NCBI RefSeq assembly: GCF_003966955.1
Contig: NZ_AP019367.1
Span: forward strand, 1,612,001-1,676,000
Source of the DNA: Parolsenella catena
GTDB lineage: Bacteria > Actinomycetota > Coriobacteriia > Coriobacteriales > Atopobiaceae
DNA length: 64,000 nucleotides
Direction of reading: 5' to 3'
Shown: piece by piece, positions 29,336 to 38,215 of the stretch
Layout of the letters: each line of letters begins with the position of its first letter
How positions within the stretch are numbered: position 1 is the stretch's first letter
The notes under the pieces: model-generated
The model's input: the letters and a program-made list of their open reading frames with translations, nothing else
Databases searched by the model: none
Told to the model about the DNA's origin: nothing
Program-made: the position numbers and the translations under genes

Positions 29336-30759
29336 GGACCGGGGCGCGAGGTCGCGGGGGCATGCCACTCTCCTTCGTCATCGCGCGTTACTTCGCCTAC
29401 GCGTTCGCGGCGGTCGCCGCGGCGTGGCTCGCCTCGTTCATGGCGCTCTCCGCGGCGATCAACGCGGGCTTCGTCTACGAGGCAAGCTGGGGGCCGGCCA
29501 ATGCGCGCGAAGTCGCGGAGGGCCTGGCACGCGACGGCGTCTGCGGGCAGCAGGACGTGCCGACGGCGTACCGCCACCTCATCCTGAACAAGGACGGATA
29601 CGTGCTGATGACAGACCTCGAGGGCACGCGGCTCGAGGACGCGACGGAAATGGCCCGTGCGGCACTCGCCGCGGATCCGGGCACAGTGGAGATCGAGGGC
29701 GGGGGCTCGGGCCTCACCTACGCCGCGTTCCCGCTCAAGGGCGGCGGGGCCTGCGCACTCGTCAGCGAGTACCTGCCGCAGTGGGTCTCGCGCGACCTCG
29801 CCGGCCTGCTTCCCAACCCGCAGAACCTCATGCTCGTCGGCGCCGCGGCGGGAAGCGCGCTCGCGCTCGCGCTCGTGGCGCGCCGCGCGAGCCGCGTGAT
29901 CTCGCGCAAGATGGCGCCGCTCGCAGAGGCGGCGGGGCGCGTCGGCGCGGGGGAGCTCGACTTCGCGGTCGGCAGCACCAACGTGCGCGAGGTGAACGAC
30001 GTCCTCGCCGCGATGGACGCCATGCGGGCCTCCCTCGCCGAGTCGCTCGAGGCCCGCTGGGCCGCGGAGCGGGGGCAGCGCGAGCAGGTGGCGTCGCTCG
30101 CCCACGACCTCAAGACGCCACTCACCGTGCTGCGCGCCAACGCCGACTTCGTGGCGGAGGAGCTGGAAGACGAGAAAGACGCCGACCTCGCGGCCGCCGC
30201 GCGCGACATAGCCGGCAGTGTCGAAAGGCTCGACGGCTACGTGCGTCTGCTCATCGAGGCCTCGCGCGGGTCCGGCGGGGCGGAGAGGGCCCCCATGCGG
30301 CCGGCCGAGCTCTGCGAGCAGGTCCTCGCCGAGGCCGCCCAGATCGCCCGGGCGCGAGGCGTGACGCTCGACGCGGCCACGGGCCCTGCTGTCGCGGGCG
30401 CGCCCGAGGCCCCGCTCGACCGAACCGCCCTGGCGCGAGCCGCCGCAAACCTTGTGGTCAACGCCGCCGAGCACGCGCGCTCGCGCGTAGCGGTCTCCTG
30501 CGACGTCGCGGGCGGACACCTCGTCATCGAGGTGTCCGACGACGGACCGGGCTTCTCTCCCGCCGCCCTCGAACGCGGCTGCGAGCGCCTCTTCACAGAC
30601 GACTCCTCCCGCTCCTCGCGCGACGGAGGCCGCCACTACGGGCTCGGCCTCCACGCCGCCTCCGAGGCCGCGAGCGCCCACGGGGGCTCCGTCTCGCTCG
30701 CCAACAGCCCCTCGGGCGGCGCGGTGGCCACCATCGCGGTCCCCCTGTGCGGGGCCTGA
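29323..30759 (+). CDS. Sensor histidine kinase linked to the ABC exporter
   Basis: The start is a GTG at 29323 overlapping the regulator's stop; an ATG at 29362 (MPLSFVIARYF) is an equally good start. Length is 478 aa from the GTG. Two transmembrane helices (about 24-46 and 168-187) border a 120-residue extracytoplasmic domain with a single Cys pair. HAMP, then H-box ASLAHDLKTPLTVL (His261), N-box NLVVNAAEHA, DDGPGFSP and GLGLHAASEAASAHGG. The HDLKTPL type H-box is common in lantibiotic-sensing kinases. Confidence 0.9.
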   Translation: MAALRTGARGRGGMPLSFVIARYFAYAFAAVAAAWLASFMALSAAINAGFVYEASWGPANAREVAEGLARDGVCGQQDVPTAYRHLILNKDGYVLMTDLEGTRLEDATEMARAALAADPGTVEIEGGGSGLTYAAFPLKGGGACALVSEYLPQWVSRDLAGLLPNPQNLMLVGAAAGSALALALVARRASRVISRKMAPLAEAAGRVGAGELDFAVGSTNVREVNDVLAAMDAMRASLAESLEARWAAERGQREQVASLAHDLKTPLTVLRANADFVAEELEDEKDADLAAAARDIAGSVERLDGYVRLLIEASRGSGGAERAPMRPAELCEQVLAEAAQIARARGVTLDAATGPAVAGAPEAPLDRTALARAAANLVVNAAEHARSRVAVSCDVAGGHLVIEVSDDGPGFSPAALERGCERLFTDDSSRSSRDGGRHYGLGLHAASEAASAHGGSVSLANSPSGGAVATIAVPLCGA

Positions 30760-30806
30760 CGACTCAGGCCCCGCACCGGCATGGCTCGCAACCAAACGCT
30801 TCCATC

Positions 30807-31026
30807 TTGAAATACGGGGAGTAAATAGCGAAATCGCAGGTGGAAGGGAGTAAAACGACAAAGAAAAAGCCTCCGTCCCAACGCGGGAACGGAGGCTCGG
30901 TTATCGTATTTACTCACCAACATCGCTGGTGGCTTTGCCGTGACTCTCGTACGAAACGAAACTCAGCGGCACAGTGCGGCACTCAAAAAAGCAGGTCAGA
31001 ACCCTATCGGCCTACTCCCACTCGAT
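30807..31026. repeat. Island boundary repeat, left copy (att-like)
   Basis: About 220 bp align with 50494-50714 at roughly 85 percent identity and in the same orientation. Both contain GGGGAGTAAA, AGGGAGTAAA, a terminator, TTTACTCACC, and end in CTACTCCCACTCGAT (here 31012-31026). That core is the last codons and stop of guaA. Sequences diverge immediately after it. This is the remnant of the guaA downstream region, left behind when the island entered. Confidence 0.82.
30862..30896 (-). terminator. Rho-independent terminator within the left repeat
   Basis: Read on the minus strand, AGCCTCCGT pairs with ACGGAGGCT and is followed by TTTTTC. In the island-free chromosome this would be the guaA terminator. 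Confidence 0.7.
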
Positions 31027-31481
31027 GGCGTCGGTTCTGCCGTCCCGTCACTCCAGTTACACCCAGTTTTCGGCATCGACACGGAACGCGTGCCGCCGAA
31101 TGACGCGATGTCGCGTTTCGTCGGCTTCGGGGACAAAAGCTGGGACAACCTCAAAAACTTTTTTCAAACTCAGGGCTTTGAGTTTTTGTTTTTGTCCCAA
31201 AGTGCGCGGCGGGTCGCCTTTGGAGGCTCGATGGCGCCGAAAACGCCCGTTTTGAAACTCAACCGCCCTTTTGCCCGCAAGCCGCCAGCTGCAATCGCAA
31301 GTGAATTAACGCGGGTGGCTTGCGCGCCATTTGCAAAACCCCAGGTCGCAGGTCTTCGCCATTCGTGAACAAAGTGAGTAGTCTCAGGTGGCTTGCTTAT
31401 GAGTTGGCGAACGGGCCTTCAGGATTCAGGGCAAACATGCTGGTAGAATAGGATTCTCAAATCAATGACAGGAGACCGAGC
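31027..31481. other. Left end of the island, no gene seen
   Basis: About 450 bp of non-coding DNA. It contains a long imperfect hairpin at 31142-31198 (GGGACA and CAAAAACT pairing with AGTTTTTG and TGTCCC). A TAGAAT box near 31444 may be the -10 of the abi gene. Confidence 0.5.
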
Positions 31482-32444
31482 ATGGCCGAACCCCACGATA
31501 GGAAGCCGATCCTCACGATCGAGCAGCAGATAGAGCACCTCAAGCAGAAGGGCGTAGCCTTCGAACTGTGTTCCGAGGAAGAGGCCGCGGACTACCTGCG
31601 CGACAAGTGCAACTTCTTCAAGCTCGCATCCTACCGCAAACTCTTCTCGAAATACGAGGGAGGCCCGCGCGACGGCCGCTACGTAGACCTCGACTTCGGC
31701 CAGCTGCGCCTGCTCGCGGCGCTCGACCAGGAGCTGCGCCACGCCCTGCTCGGCATGACGCTCGACATCGAGCATTTCCAGAAGGTGACACTGCTTCGCG
31801 AGATGGAGGACCGTGGAGAGGACGGCTACGCCATCGTGGCCGACTACATGGCATCGCTTACCACTGCAAACAGGGAGTACCGCCTGCGCGAGCTCAAGAT
31901 GAGCGGCCGCAGCCCCTACAGCTCGAGCCTCTACGCGAAGTACTCCGGCGACATGCCTGCCTGGGCCTTCCTTGAGCTCACCTCGTTCGGCACCCTCATC
32001 GACTTCGTGCGCTTCTGCGCCAGGCGATGGGGCGACAGGCGCCTCGAGGCCTCCCACTACGACCTCAAGCGCGTGAAGTCCGTCCGCAACTGCGCCGCGC
32101 ACGGCTCGTGCCTGATCAACTGCTTCGCCGAGAGGGGCGCCGCCCGGGGCTCGGCGTCCAGCGGCGTCTCCCGAAGGGTCGCCGCCGTGGGGATTCCCAA
32201 GGCGACCAGGAGGAAGTGGATGGGGAATACGGCCATGCAGGAGGTCGCGACCGTGCTCGTGGCGCACTCCGGCTTGGTACCCGAGGGCTCCTCGCGCTCG
32301 CGCGCCGCATCCGAGCTCGCCGAGATGTTCGCCAGGGCCGACGGCGAAACCGAGGCGCTGCCCGACAAGGGGCCCGACGCCGCAGCTCGCTCCGCGCTCG
32401 AGTTCCTTCGCAGGTTGACAGAATCGCTCGGGTTGGTAGAATAG
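31482..32444 (+). CDS. Abi_2 (AbiD/AbiF-type) HEPN abortive infection protein
   Basis: The protein has 320 aa; its ATG at 31482 follows AGGAGACCGAGC. The family opening KPILTIEQQIEHLKQKGVAF is followed by NFFKLASYRKLFSKYE and LDFGQLRLLAALDQELRHAL. The HEPN-type active site is SVRNCAAHGSCLIN, with Arg-x4-His. HEPN proteins of this kind are RNases that cleave RNA on phage infection. A strong promoter sits inside the last codons of the gene and drives the first of two small RNAs directly downstream (see those entries). AbiF-type genes are known to be accompanied by a conserved RNA motif, so protein and RNAs probably form one system. It is the first cargo gene of the island. Confidence 0.85.
   Translation: MAEPHDRKPILTIEQQIEHLKQKGVAFELCSEEEAADYLRDKCNFFKLASYRKLFSKYEGGPRDGRYVDLDFGQLRLLAALDQELRHALLGMTLDIEHFQKVTLLREMEDRGEDGYAIVADYMASLTTANREYRLRELKMSGRSPYSSSLYAKYSGDMPAWAFLELTSFGTLIDFVRFCARRWGDRRLEASHYDLKRVKSVRNCAAHGSCLINCFAERGAARGSASSGVSRRVAAVGIPKATRRKWMGNTAMQEVATVLVAHSGLVPEGSSRSRAASELAEMFARADGETEALPDKGPDAAARSALEFLRRLTESLGLVE
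32415..32442 (+). promoter_or_regulatory. Promoter of small RNA 1, inside the abi 3' end
   Basis: TTGACA (32415-32420), a 16-bp spacer and TAGAAT (32437-32442). It overlaps the abi stop codon (TAG 32442-32444). Five of six -10 bases and all -35 bases match consensus. Confidence 0.75.
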
Positions 32445-32448
32445 CCTG

Positions 32449-32510
32449 CAGATAGCAAAACCTTCACGGTTTTAGGGGCGGACTTGCGCAAGCGACTCTG
32501 CCCTATTTTT
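32449..32510 (+). ncRNA. Abi-associated small RNA, copy 1
   Basis: Predicted from promoter to T-run. A hairpin of AAAACC (32457-32462) and GGTTTT (32468-32473) is followed by GGGGCGG. Then comes a small palindrome CTTGCGCAAG and the terminator-like tail AGCGACTCTGCCCTATTTTT, whose TGCCCT can pair back with AGGGGC. Copy 2 has the same order of elements. Position after an AbiD/F gene matches the reported abiF-associated RNA motif; that identity is inferred, not tested. Confidence 0.65.
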
Positions 32511-32549
32511 ATATTCACTCGCTATAGGAGACGGATGATACCTGGGTCA

Positions 32550-32577
32550 ATGACAGAACTGAGAAGCCCGGAATAAT
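32550..32577 (+). promoter_or_regulatory. Promoter of small RNA 2
   Basis: ATGACA (32550-32555), again a 16-bp spacer, then AATAAT (32572-32577). Each hexamer has one mismatch. The geometry copies that of RNA 1, so the duplicated unit includes its promoter. Confidence 0.65.
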
Positions 32578-32583
32578 GGAGCC

Positions 32584-32643
32584 AGTTAGAAACCCTCGGG
32601 TTTGCGGGGCGGGATCATGAGAGCGATTCTGCCCTATTTTTTT
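32584..32643 (+). ncRNA. Abi-associated small RNA, copy 2
   Basis: Hairpin AAACCC (32590-32595) / GGGTTT (32598-32603), then GGGGCGG, a different short palindrome (TCATGA) and the tail AGCGATTCTGCCCTATTTTT, 19 of 20 identical to copy 1. The stem sequence differs from copy 1 while pairing is kept, that is compensatory change. A T7 run ends it. The divergent centre could be the part that gives each RNA its own partner or target. Confidence 0.65.
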
Positions 32644-32741
32644 CCTCCGTCTGCCCCAACCAAGTAGTTCGAAGATAGCCTGTAGGTGTCCTCGTGGGCG
32701 CCTTTTATAATATGAGCAGGACATTGTCAATAGGCAATGAA

Positions 32742-32773
32742 GGGCCAAGGGCGATTTCGTTCGCCCTTGGCCC
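32742..32773. terminator. Strong 13-bp perfect hairpin
   Basis: GGGCCAAGGGCGA and TCGCCCTTGGCCC with a 6-nt loop (TTTCGT). No clear T-run on either side. It separates the abi unit from the insertion sequences and may act as a bidirectional terminator. Confidence 0.55.
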
Positions 32774-33021
32774 AATCTATCTCCTCCGCAATCCCCGTTG
32801 ACAGCGCGTGTCGGATCGACGCCCGTCTGGCAGTTTAATATTCGCCCATCGCGCAGAATGCGCCGGTGCATCTCGTTGCTACGGCCGGCCCCTCCGTCTC
32901 GTCTGTCTTTTGGCGTGCGTGGCGGCTTCGCCGCCGCACGAAAAAAATCCGAGGATGGAGGCCGACGCCCGTCGAGCCCGGGAATTCCGGGAAAGACCCG
33001 GATATGTGCGCGGCGCTCCCG

Positions 33022-33861
33022 CTAGGCGCCTTCCGCCATTCGGCCCACGGCCCAGCACCAGCAGGCCAGCTCGCGCGCCACCGCGACGTTGGCCACGCTG
33101 CTCTGCTTGCCCGCATCGTCCATGGAGCGGCGCCTGTCGACGAGCCGCCTCACGCCCGCGTTGGCGTGTCGCCTGGTCGCTGCGTCGACTACCTGCCCCT
33201 TGGCCAGGTCTTTCGGCGACCTCGACGCTCCCTTGTAGTGCCAGGCGGCCTCGACGAGCAGCTTTCTCAGGTGCTTGTTGCCGGCCTTGGTTATCCCGCC
33301 GCGGAATCGGGACTCGCCGCTGGAGTGCTCGGAGGGCACCAGGCCCACCCACGCCGCGAAGCCCGACGCCGTGGCGAACCTCGCGAAGCCGTCGGCCTCG
33401 CACGCGATCGAAGCCGCGGTGACCGCGTCTATACCCTTGAGGCATTTGAGCGCGTCGCAGGTCGGCTTCCATCTAGGCTGCTGGGCCAGCGACTTGACCT
33501 TCGCCTCGAGCGCGGCCTTGGCGGCGTCGGCCTCGCGCACGCGCTCGCAGTAGTGGTCCAGCGTCGCCATGGCGGCGGCGTCCCCGAGGTCGATGCGGCC
33601 CACCCACGCCCAGAAATCCCCGGTCCAGCGGTTGCGCCTCTGGCCGGCGGCGTTCCTCTCGTCGTAGACGAGCCCGTGCCTGAGCAGGAACTTCGAAAGC
33701 CTCTGCTTGGCGCGCACGGCGTCGTCGCGCGCGTCGGCCAGCGCCCGCGCCAAATCCCGCGCGCCCTCGCACTCGGCATCGGGCACGTGCACCTCGGTGA
33801 CCACGCCCAGCGCCAGCTGCACCGCGAGGAACTGCGCGTCGCGCCTGTCGGTCTTGCGGGG
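33022..33861 (-). pseudogene. IS110-family transposase, 5' end lost
   Basis: The frame begins inside the family motif KTDRRDAQFLAVQL at about 33861 and runs to the stop at 33022. A coiled-coil middle and the Transposase_20 part follow: LKCLKGIDAVTAASI, FARFATASGFAAWVGLVPSE and FRGGITKAGNKHLRKLLVEA with its catalytic-serine region. The N-terminal RuvC-like DEDD domain is missing, exactly where the IS256 element begins. Downstream, a GC-rich hairpin (about 32914-32940, GTGCGTGGCGGC / GCCGCCGCAC) may be part of the old IS end. Confidence 0.82.
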
Positions 33862-35188
33862 TAACGTACAATCTCTTGCGCACTTTCACAGCAGCATAGC
33901 CTAGATACCAAAAGACACGGCTCCGGCCTTCGGTATGATTCGAGTTGTCTAGATTCGATCATATTAGGAGGCAGAGCCATGTCCGATCCCATCGTATCAT
34001 TCGACGAGGCCGCCATGCGCGGCGAGCTCAGGGAGCTCGTCAGAAGAACAGTCGAGGACACCCTGAACGCCCTTCTCGAGGAGGAGGCCGACGATCTGAT
34101 AGGCGCCGACCGCTACGAGCGGACGGCAGGGCGCGAGGCCTACCGCGCCGGACACTACGAGCGCGGGCTCACGACCACCTCGGGCCAGGTGACCCTCAGG
34201 ATGCCCAAGCTCAAGGGCATGAGGTTCGCGACGGCGATCATCGAGCGCTACAAGCGCCGTGAGACCTCCGTCGAGGAGGCCATGATCGAGATGTACCTGG
34301 CCGGGGTCTCCACCAGGAGGATCGAGGACGTCTCCGAGATCCTGTGGGGCGCGAGCGTGTCGGCATCGACGGTGTCGAACCTCAGCGACAAGGCGTTCGA
34401 GGCCGTCGAGGAGTGGAGGAGCAGGCCGCTGACCCGCAAGTACCCCTACGTCTTCGTCGACGGCATCTACCTCAAGAGAAGCTGGGGCGGCTCCTTCGAG
34501 AACGTGGCCGTGATGGTGGCCATCGGCGTCAACGACGACGGCTACCGAGAGGTGATCGGGGCCGCCGAGGGCTTCACCGAGTCGGCCGAGTGCTGGCGCG
34601 AGTTCCTCTCCTGGCTCAAGGGCCGGGGCCTCTCTGGCGTGCGCATGTTCACCGGCGACAAGGCCGCCGCCATGACGGGCGCGATAGCCGAGGTGTTCCC
34701 GGACGCCGCCTACCAGCGCTGCACGGTGCACTTCTACCGCAACGTGCTCTCGAAGGTCCCCAAGTCCAAGCGCGCCGAGGTGGCCGCGATGCTCAAGGCC
34801 GTCCATGCCCAGGAGTCTCTGGAGGCGAGCACGGAGAAGGCCGGCCGTGTCGCCGCCAAGCTGGAGGACATGAGGCTGGCGGCGGCCGCCAAGTGCGTCC
34901 GCGACGGCGTCGCGGAGACGCTGACCTACACGCGCTTCCCCGCGCGGCACTGGAGACGCATCCGCACCAACAATGCCATCGAGCGGCTGAACCGCGAGAT
35001 CCGCCGCCGAACGCGGGTCGTCGGCACCTTCCCGGACGGCAAGAGCGCGCTCATGCTGGCGACCGCGCGCCTGAAGTACGTGGCCGACAGCGAGTGGGGG
35101 TCGAGGAGGTATCTGGACGTGTCGCTGCTGGACGAGTGATCATGCCGACGGCTGGCGGTCGCCTGCTGGAATTTGCGCAAGATTATTG
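33862..35188 (+). mobile_element. IS256-family insertion sequence
   Basis: The element is defined by imperfect terminal inverted repeats. The left end GTACAATCTCTTGCGCA and the right end (reverse complement) share the block CTTGCGCA, then TTC and AGCAG. It carries one transposase. The exact ends are uncertain by a few bases. No target-site duplication is visible, because the left flank is IS110 and the right flank is different, so a deletion or recombination followed insertion. Confidence 0.75.
33979..35139 (+). CDS. IS256-family (mutator-type) transposase
   Basis: The protein has 386 aa; its ATG at 33979 follows TAGGAGGCAG. RNase H-fold DDE residues sit in YPYVFVDGIYLKRSWGG (first Asp), FTGDKAAAMTGAI (second Asp) and the C-terminal NNAIERLNREIRRRTRVVG (Glu). 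The CTVHFYRNVLSKVPKSKR motif is diagnostic of the mutator superfamily. The frame is intact, so the element may still be active. Confidence 0.95.
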   Translation: MSDPIVSFDEAAMRGELRELVRRTVEDTLNALLEEEADDLIGADRYERTAGREAYRAGHYERGLTTTSGQVTLRMPKLKGMRFATAIIERYKRRETSVEEAMIEMYLAGVSTRRIEDVSEILWGASVSASTVSNLSDKAFEAVEEWRSRPLTRKYPYVFVDGIYLKRSWGGSFENVAVMVAIGVNDDGYREVIGAAEGFTESAECWREFLSWLKGRGLSGVRMFTGDKAAAMTGAIAEVFPDAAYQRCTVHFYRNVLSKVPKSKRAEVAAMLKAVHAQESLEASTEKAGRVAAKLEDMRLAAAAKCVRDGVAETLTYTRFPARHWRRIRTNNAIERLNREIRRRTRVVGTFPDGKSALMLATARLKYVADSEWGSRRYLDVSLLDE

Positions 35189-35273
35189 ACAGTACCTTGT
35201 CTGCATTTTACTAAATACAAATTCAATGTATACAGAAAGATATAAGGAGTGGGAGGGATTCCGCCGTAGTTGG

Positions 35274-35313
35274 CATTGTAGGAAAATCCAAAAGTTTAGA
35301 TTTTCCCACAATG
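35274..35313. other. 15-bp stem-loop between the insertion sequence and small ORF
   Basis: CATTGTAGGAAAATC and GATTTTCCCACAATG pair with one mismatch around a 10-nt loop; the right arm is followed by CTTATCTTTTGG. It could be a terminator shielding the restriction operon from IS transcription. The rest of 35189-35422 is AT-rich and empty. Confidence 0.5.
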
Positions 35314-35422
35314 CTTATCTTTTGGTCTTTGGTTCGGAATAGTGTAGTGCTGGCGGTCTATCTCTTGTTTTCGGTTGCTTGCTTCCTTACCGTACATGAG
35401 CATTGAGAGAAGGAGACAAGCA

Positions 35423-35693
35423 GATGTTGGGTTACGAAGAAAAGATATAGCGCCTCGAACTGCTCGACGCGGTGGCAGATGCCGGGAGGCTGGCGAGGGG
35501 CCTGGACCAGCTGCTCGAGTCCCTGGCTCACGCCGACCAGCTGGACCCGCTCGACGTCGAGGGGGTCCTGGCCCTGAGGTCTATAAGCGAGAGGTGTGCC
35601 GAGCGCATCGGCGACGCGGCGCGCATCCTGGAGGCTCAGAACGAGGTCCTCTATGCGGAGGAGCGGGCCAAAGTCAAACCGCGCGATAACTGA
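35423..35693 (+). pseudogene. Small coiled-coil protein with an in-frame TAG at codon 9
   Basis: ATG at 35423 behind GAGAAGGAGACAAGCAG opens MLGYEEKI, then TAG, and the same frame goes on with RLELLDAVADAGRLARGLDQ through to ERAKVKPRDN. Without the stop it would be 89 aa, amphipathic and helical. A GTG at 35472 could restart a 73-aa form but has no good ribosome-binding site. Family not recognised. Probably an inactivated accessory gene of the island. Confidence 0.45.
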
Positions 35694-35870
35694 GGAACGA
35701 AACCCGGTCCGGAAACTGTTCCTTGATTCCGGCCGGATGATCTTCTCCGCCGCCCGGTGTCGCATTGTGTCCGAGCGGCTGATGTCCCCCTATTCCCAGT
35801 GCCGCGGCGTACCGCTGCGTTATAATTCAGAAAACGCATTTGTATTGCATTTCGAGGGATAGAGGCGCGA

Positions 35871-36083
35871 ATGTCTAACGGCTATAAGGAGCTCATCAAG
35901 GGTAACCCCGGCGAGACCGAGATCAGGAGCTTCCTGGTAAACGGCGACCAGGTATCTGTGACCCTGCGCATCCCCGACACCCTGCGCGACGCGGCGAAGG
36001 AGGAGGCTGCCCTTCGCGGCATGAGCTTCTCCGCCTTTGTGCGCACTTGCATGATCGAAGAGCTCGCGAAGAAGGGACAATAG
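35871..36083 (+). CDS. Ribbon-helix-helix (Arc/CopG-like) regulator
   Basis: The protein has 70 aa. The strand QVSVTLRIPD is followed by helices TLRDAAKEEAALRGMSFSAFVRTCMIEEL, the RHH dimer fold. A TATAAT box lies at 35821-35826, and a direct repeat GCATTT-N5-GCATTT just downstream could be its own operator. It is the first gene of the restriction operon (next start 3 bp after its stop) and probably its autorepressor. Confidence 0.75.
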   Translation: MSNGYKELIKGNPGETEIRSFLVNGDQVSVTLRIPDTLRDAAKEEAALRGMSFSAFVRTCMIEELAKKGQ

Positions 36084-36086
36084 CCC

Positions 36087-38213
36087 GTGACGGAGCCAAT
36101 GCACGACATCTCGGTCGAAGGCTTCATAGAGTCCTTCGACCGCCGATACCCGACTTTCATTCTCAAGACGTTGCTGTGCGACCGCACTACGGGGCGCAAC
36201 ATCATATGGGCCGACAACGAATACGAGGCCCTAGGCGACGGCTACATGGGCGATGACGAGATGACCGTCGAGAAGATCACGGGCATGAACTCCGGCGTCA
36301 TCAAGCCGCGCATCGCCAAAGAGCAGGAGAAGCAATCCCAGCGCACCAAGAGCCGCGCCGAGGTGTTCACCCCGTCATGGCTGTGCAATCAGATGAACAA
36401 CGACTTGGACGAGGCTTGGTTCGGCCGGCGCGATGTCTTCAACACCGAGATCGTTGCGGATGATGGCGCCAATACATGGACGCCGACTAGTGATCCAATC
36501 GAATTTCCAAAGTCAAAGGGACACGGCTGGCGCGCATACGTGGAGGCTACGCGGCTCGAGATCACGTGTGGCGAGGCGCCGTTTGTGTGCTCGCGCTACG
36601 ACACCGTGACGGGAGACGAGCTACCCGTAAGCGAGCGCGTAGGCTTCCTTGACCGCAAGCTTCGCGTTGTGACCGAGAAGACCAAGACTCGCAAGGAATG
36701 GGTGCGCCGGGCCCTCGACGCGCTGCGCGCGACGTACGGCTTCGAGTACCAGGGCGACAACCTGCTTATTGCTCGCGTCAATGTGCTCGAGACGTTCGTC
36801 GAGCATCTCCGCAATCGCTGGGGGTCGGGCCCCCAACAGGACGAGCTCGAGCAGGCGGCATGGATCGTTTCCTGGAACTTCTGGCAGATGAACGGCTTCA
36901 CAGACGCCGTGCCCACCAACAAGATGGGCGCCGAGGTGGAGTCGACCCTGGGGACGTTCGAGGAGCCCGAGCCGGAGCCGATGCAACCGTCGCTTTTCGA
37001 CCTGTTCGATGACGTATTCCCCGACGAGACAACCGAAGAGACCAAAGAAGAGGAGCCAAGGGAAACGGTTCCCCTCTGCGTGATATACGACTGGCAGAAC
37101 GGCGAGCCCTTCGAGTTCGCCGCATTGAAAGGTGAGGCAGCAATTATGGGAAAGAAGTTCTATGCGGTAATCGGTAATCCCCCATATCAGCTTTCAGTGG
37201 CGGAACAAGATTCTGGCAATAAGACCTATGCACCGCCCATCTATCACGAGTTTATGGACTCGGCGTTCAAGGTTTCCGACAAGGTGGAGCTTGTCACTCC
37301 CGCTAGATTCCTATTTGACGCCGGCTCAACCCCAAAGGCCTGGAACAGGAAGATGCTTAACGACCCCCATTTCAAAGTGATGAGCTATAAAGCGGATGCG
37401 TCCAGCGCCTTTCCGAATACCGACATCAAGGGCGGTGTTGCCGTTACCTATCGAGATGCTGATCGGGATTTCGGTGCGATAGAAGTGTTCACACATTTCG
37501 ATGAGCTTCGTACCATCAAAGAGAAGGTTGTAAAACATGGCATCCAACCCCTCGGCGATATCATCTTCGCGGCCGATAGCTACCACTTCACTGAAGCCAT
37601 GCACGAAGACCATCCCGAGATTCGTTATGTTGACGACGACCATGGTCTGTTGAGCAAGAACCACGACTATGACCTTAAGACAAACGTTCTCGACAACCTT
37701 AACAATGTAGTTTTCTTTGACGAGATGCCTGGCGACGGAGATAGTTGCATCAGAATCTTTGGCAGAGGTCGCGCCGGAAGAGCTTACAAGTTCATTTCCG
37801 CCAGATATATCGCTCCGCATCCGAACCTCGACAAATGGTAAGTACTTGTTCCTGCCGCCAACGGATCGGGCGCGCTTGGAGAAGTGCTTTCTACGCCCTT
37901 AATAGGGCGGCCCTTAATAGGGCATACGCAGTCCTTCATAAGCATTGGCAGTTTCAATTCCGAAGCGGAAGCTACGGCTCTCCTCAAATACATAAAATCG
38001 AAGTTCGCTCGGACCATGCTCGGAATTCTGAAGATTACGCAGCACAATCCCGCACCAAAATGGAAGTATGTCCCCCTACAGGACTTTACTTCTGACTCCG
38101 ACATCGATTGGTCGCAGTCTGTTGCTGACATCGACCGTCAGCTCTATGCGAAGTACGGCCTCGACGACGAGGAGATTCAGTTCATCGAATCCCATGTGAA
38201 GGAGATGGACTAG
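36087..38213 (+). pseudogene. Eco57I-type N6-adenine DNA methylase, interrupted by one TAA
   Basis: GTG at 36087 (MTEPMHDISVEGF). Family signatures are SRAEVFTPSWLCNQMNN, TRLEITCGEAPFVCSRYDTV, GFLDRKLRVV, YGFEYQGDNLLIARVNVL and the catalytic FYAVIGNPPYQ (NPPY 364-367). At 37839 a TAA interrupts PNLDKW-*-VLVPAANGSG; the same frame continues GHTQSFISIGSF to 38213. Read through, it would be 708 aa. The stop falls in a conserved K position (AAA/AAG to TAA), so one substitution explains it. The truncated product keeps the catalytic core but loses the last 124 residues of the recognition part. The 3' third is lower in GC. It pairs with the next gene's nuclease-helicase. Confidence 0.85.
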
Positions 38214-38215
38214 CA

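Noticed and set aside
30700-31100. tRNA gene as integration target
   Set aside because: No cloverleaf or CCA end; the target is clearly the guaA stop region.
32515-32871. Reverse ORF of 118 aa across the second small RNA
   Set aside because: No ribosome-binding site or family; overlaps a well-formed RNA unit and a hairpin.
35447-35449. TAG as pyrrolysine codon
   Set aside because: No methylamine methyltransferase or Pyl genes in view, the protein is a small coiled coil, and other genes have TAA at similar broken positions.
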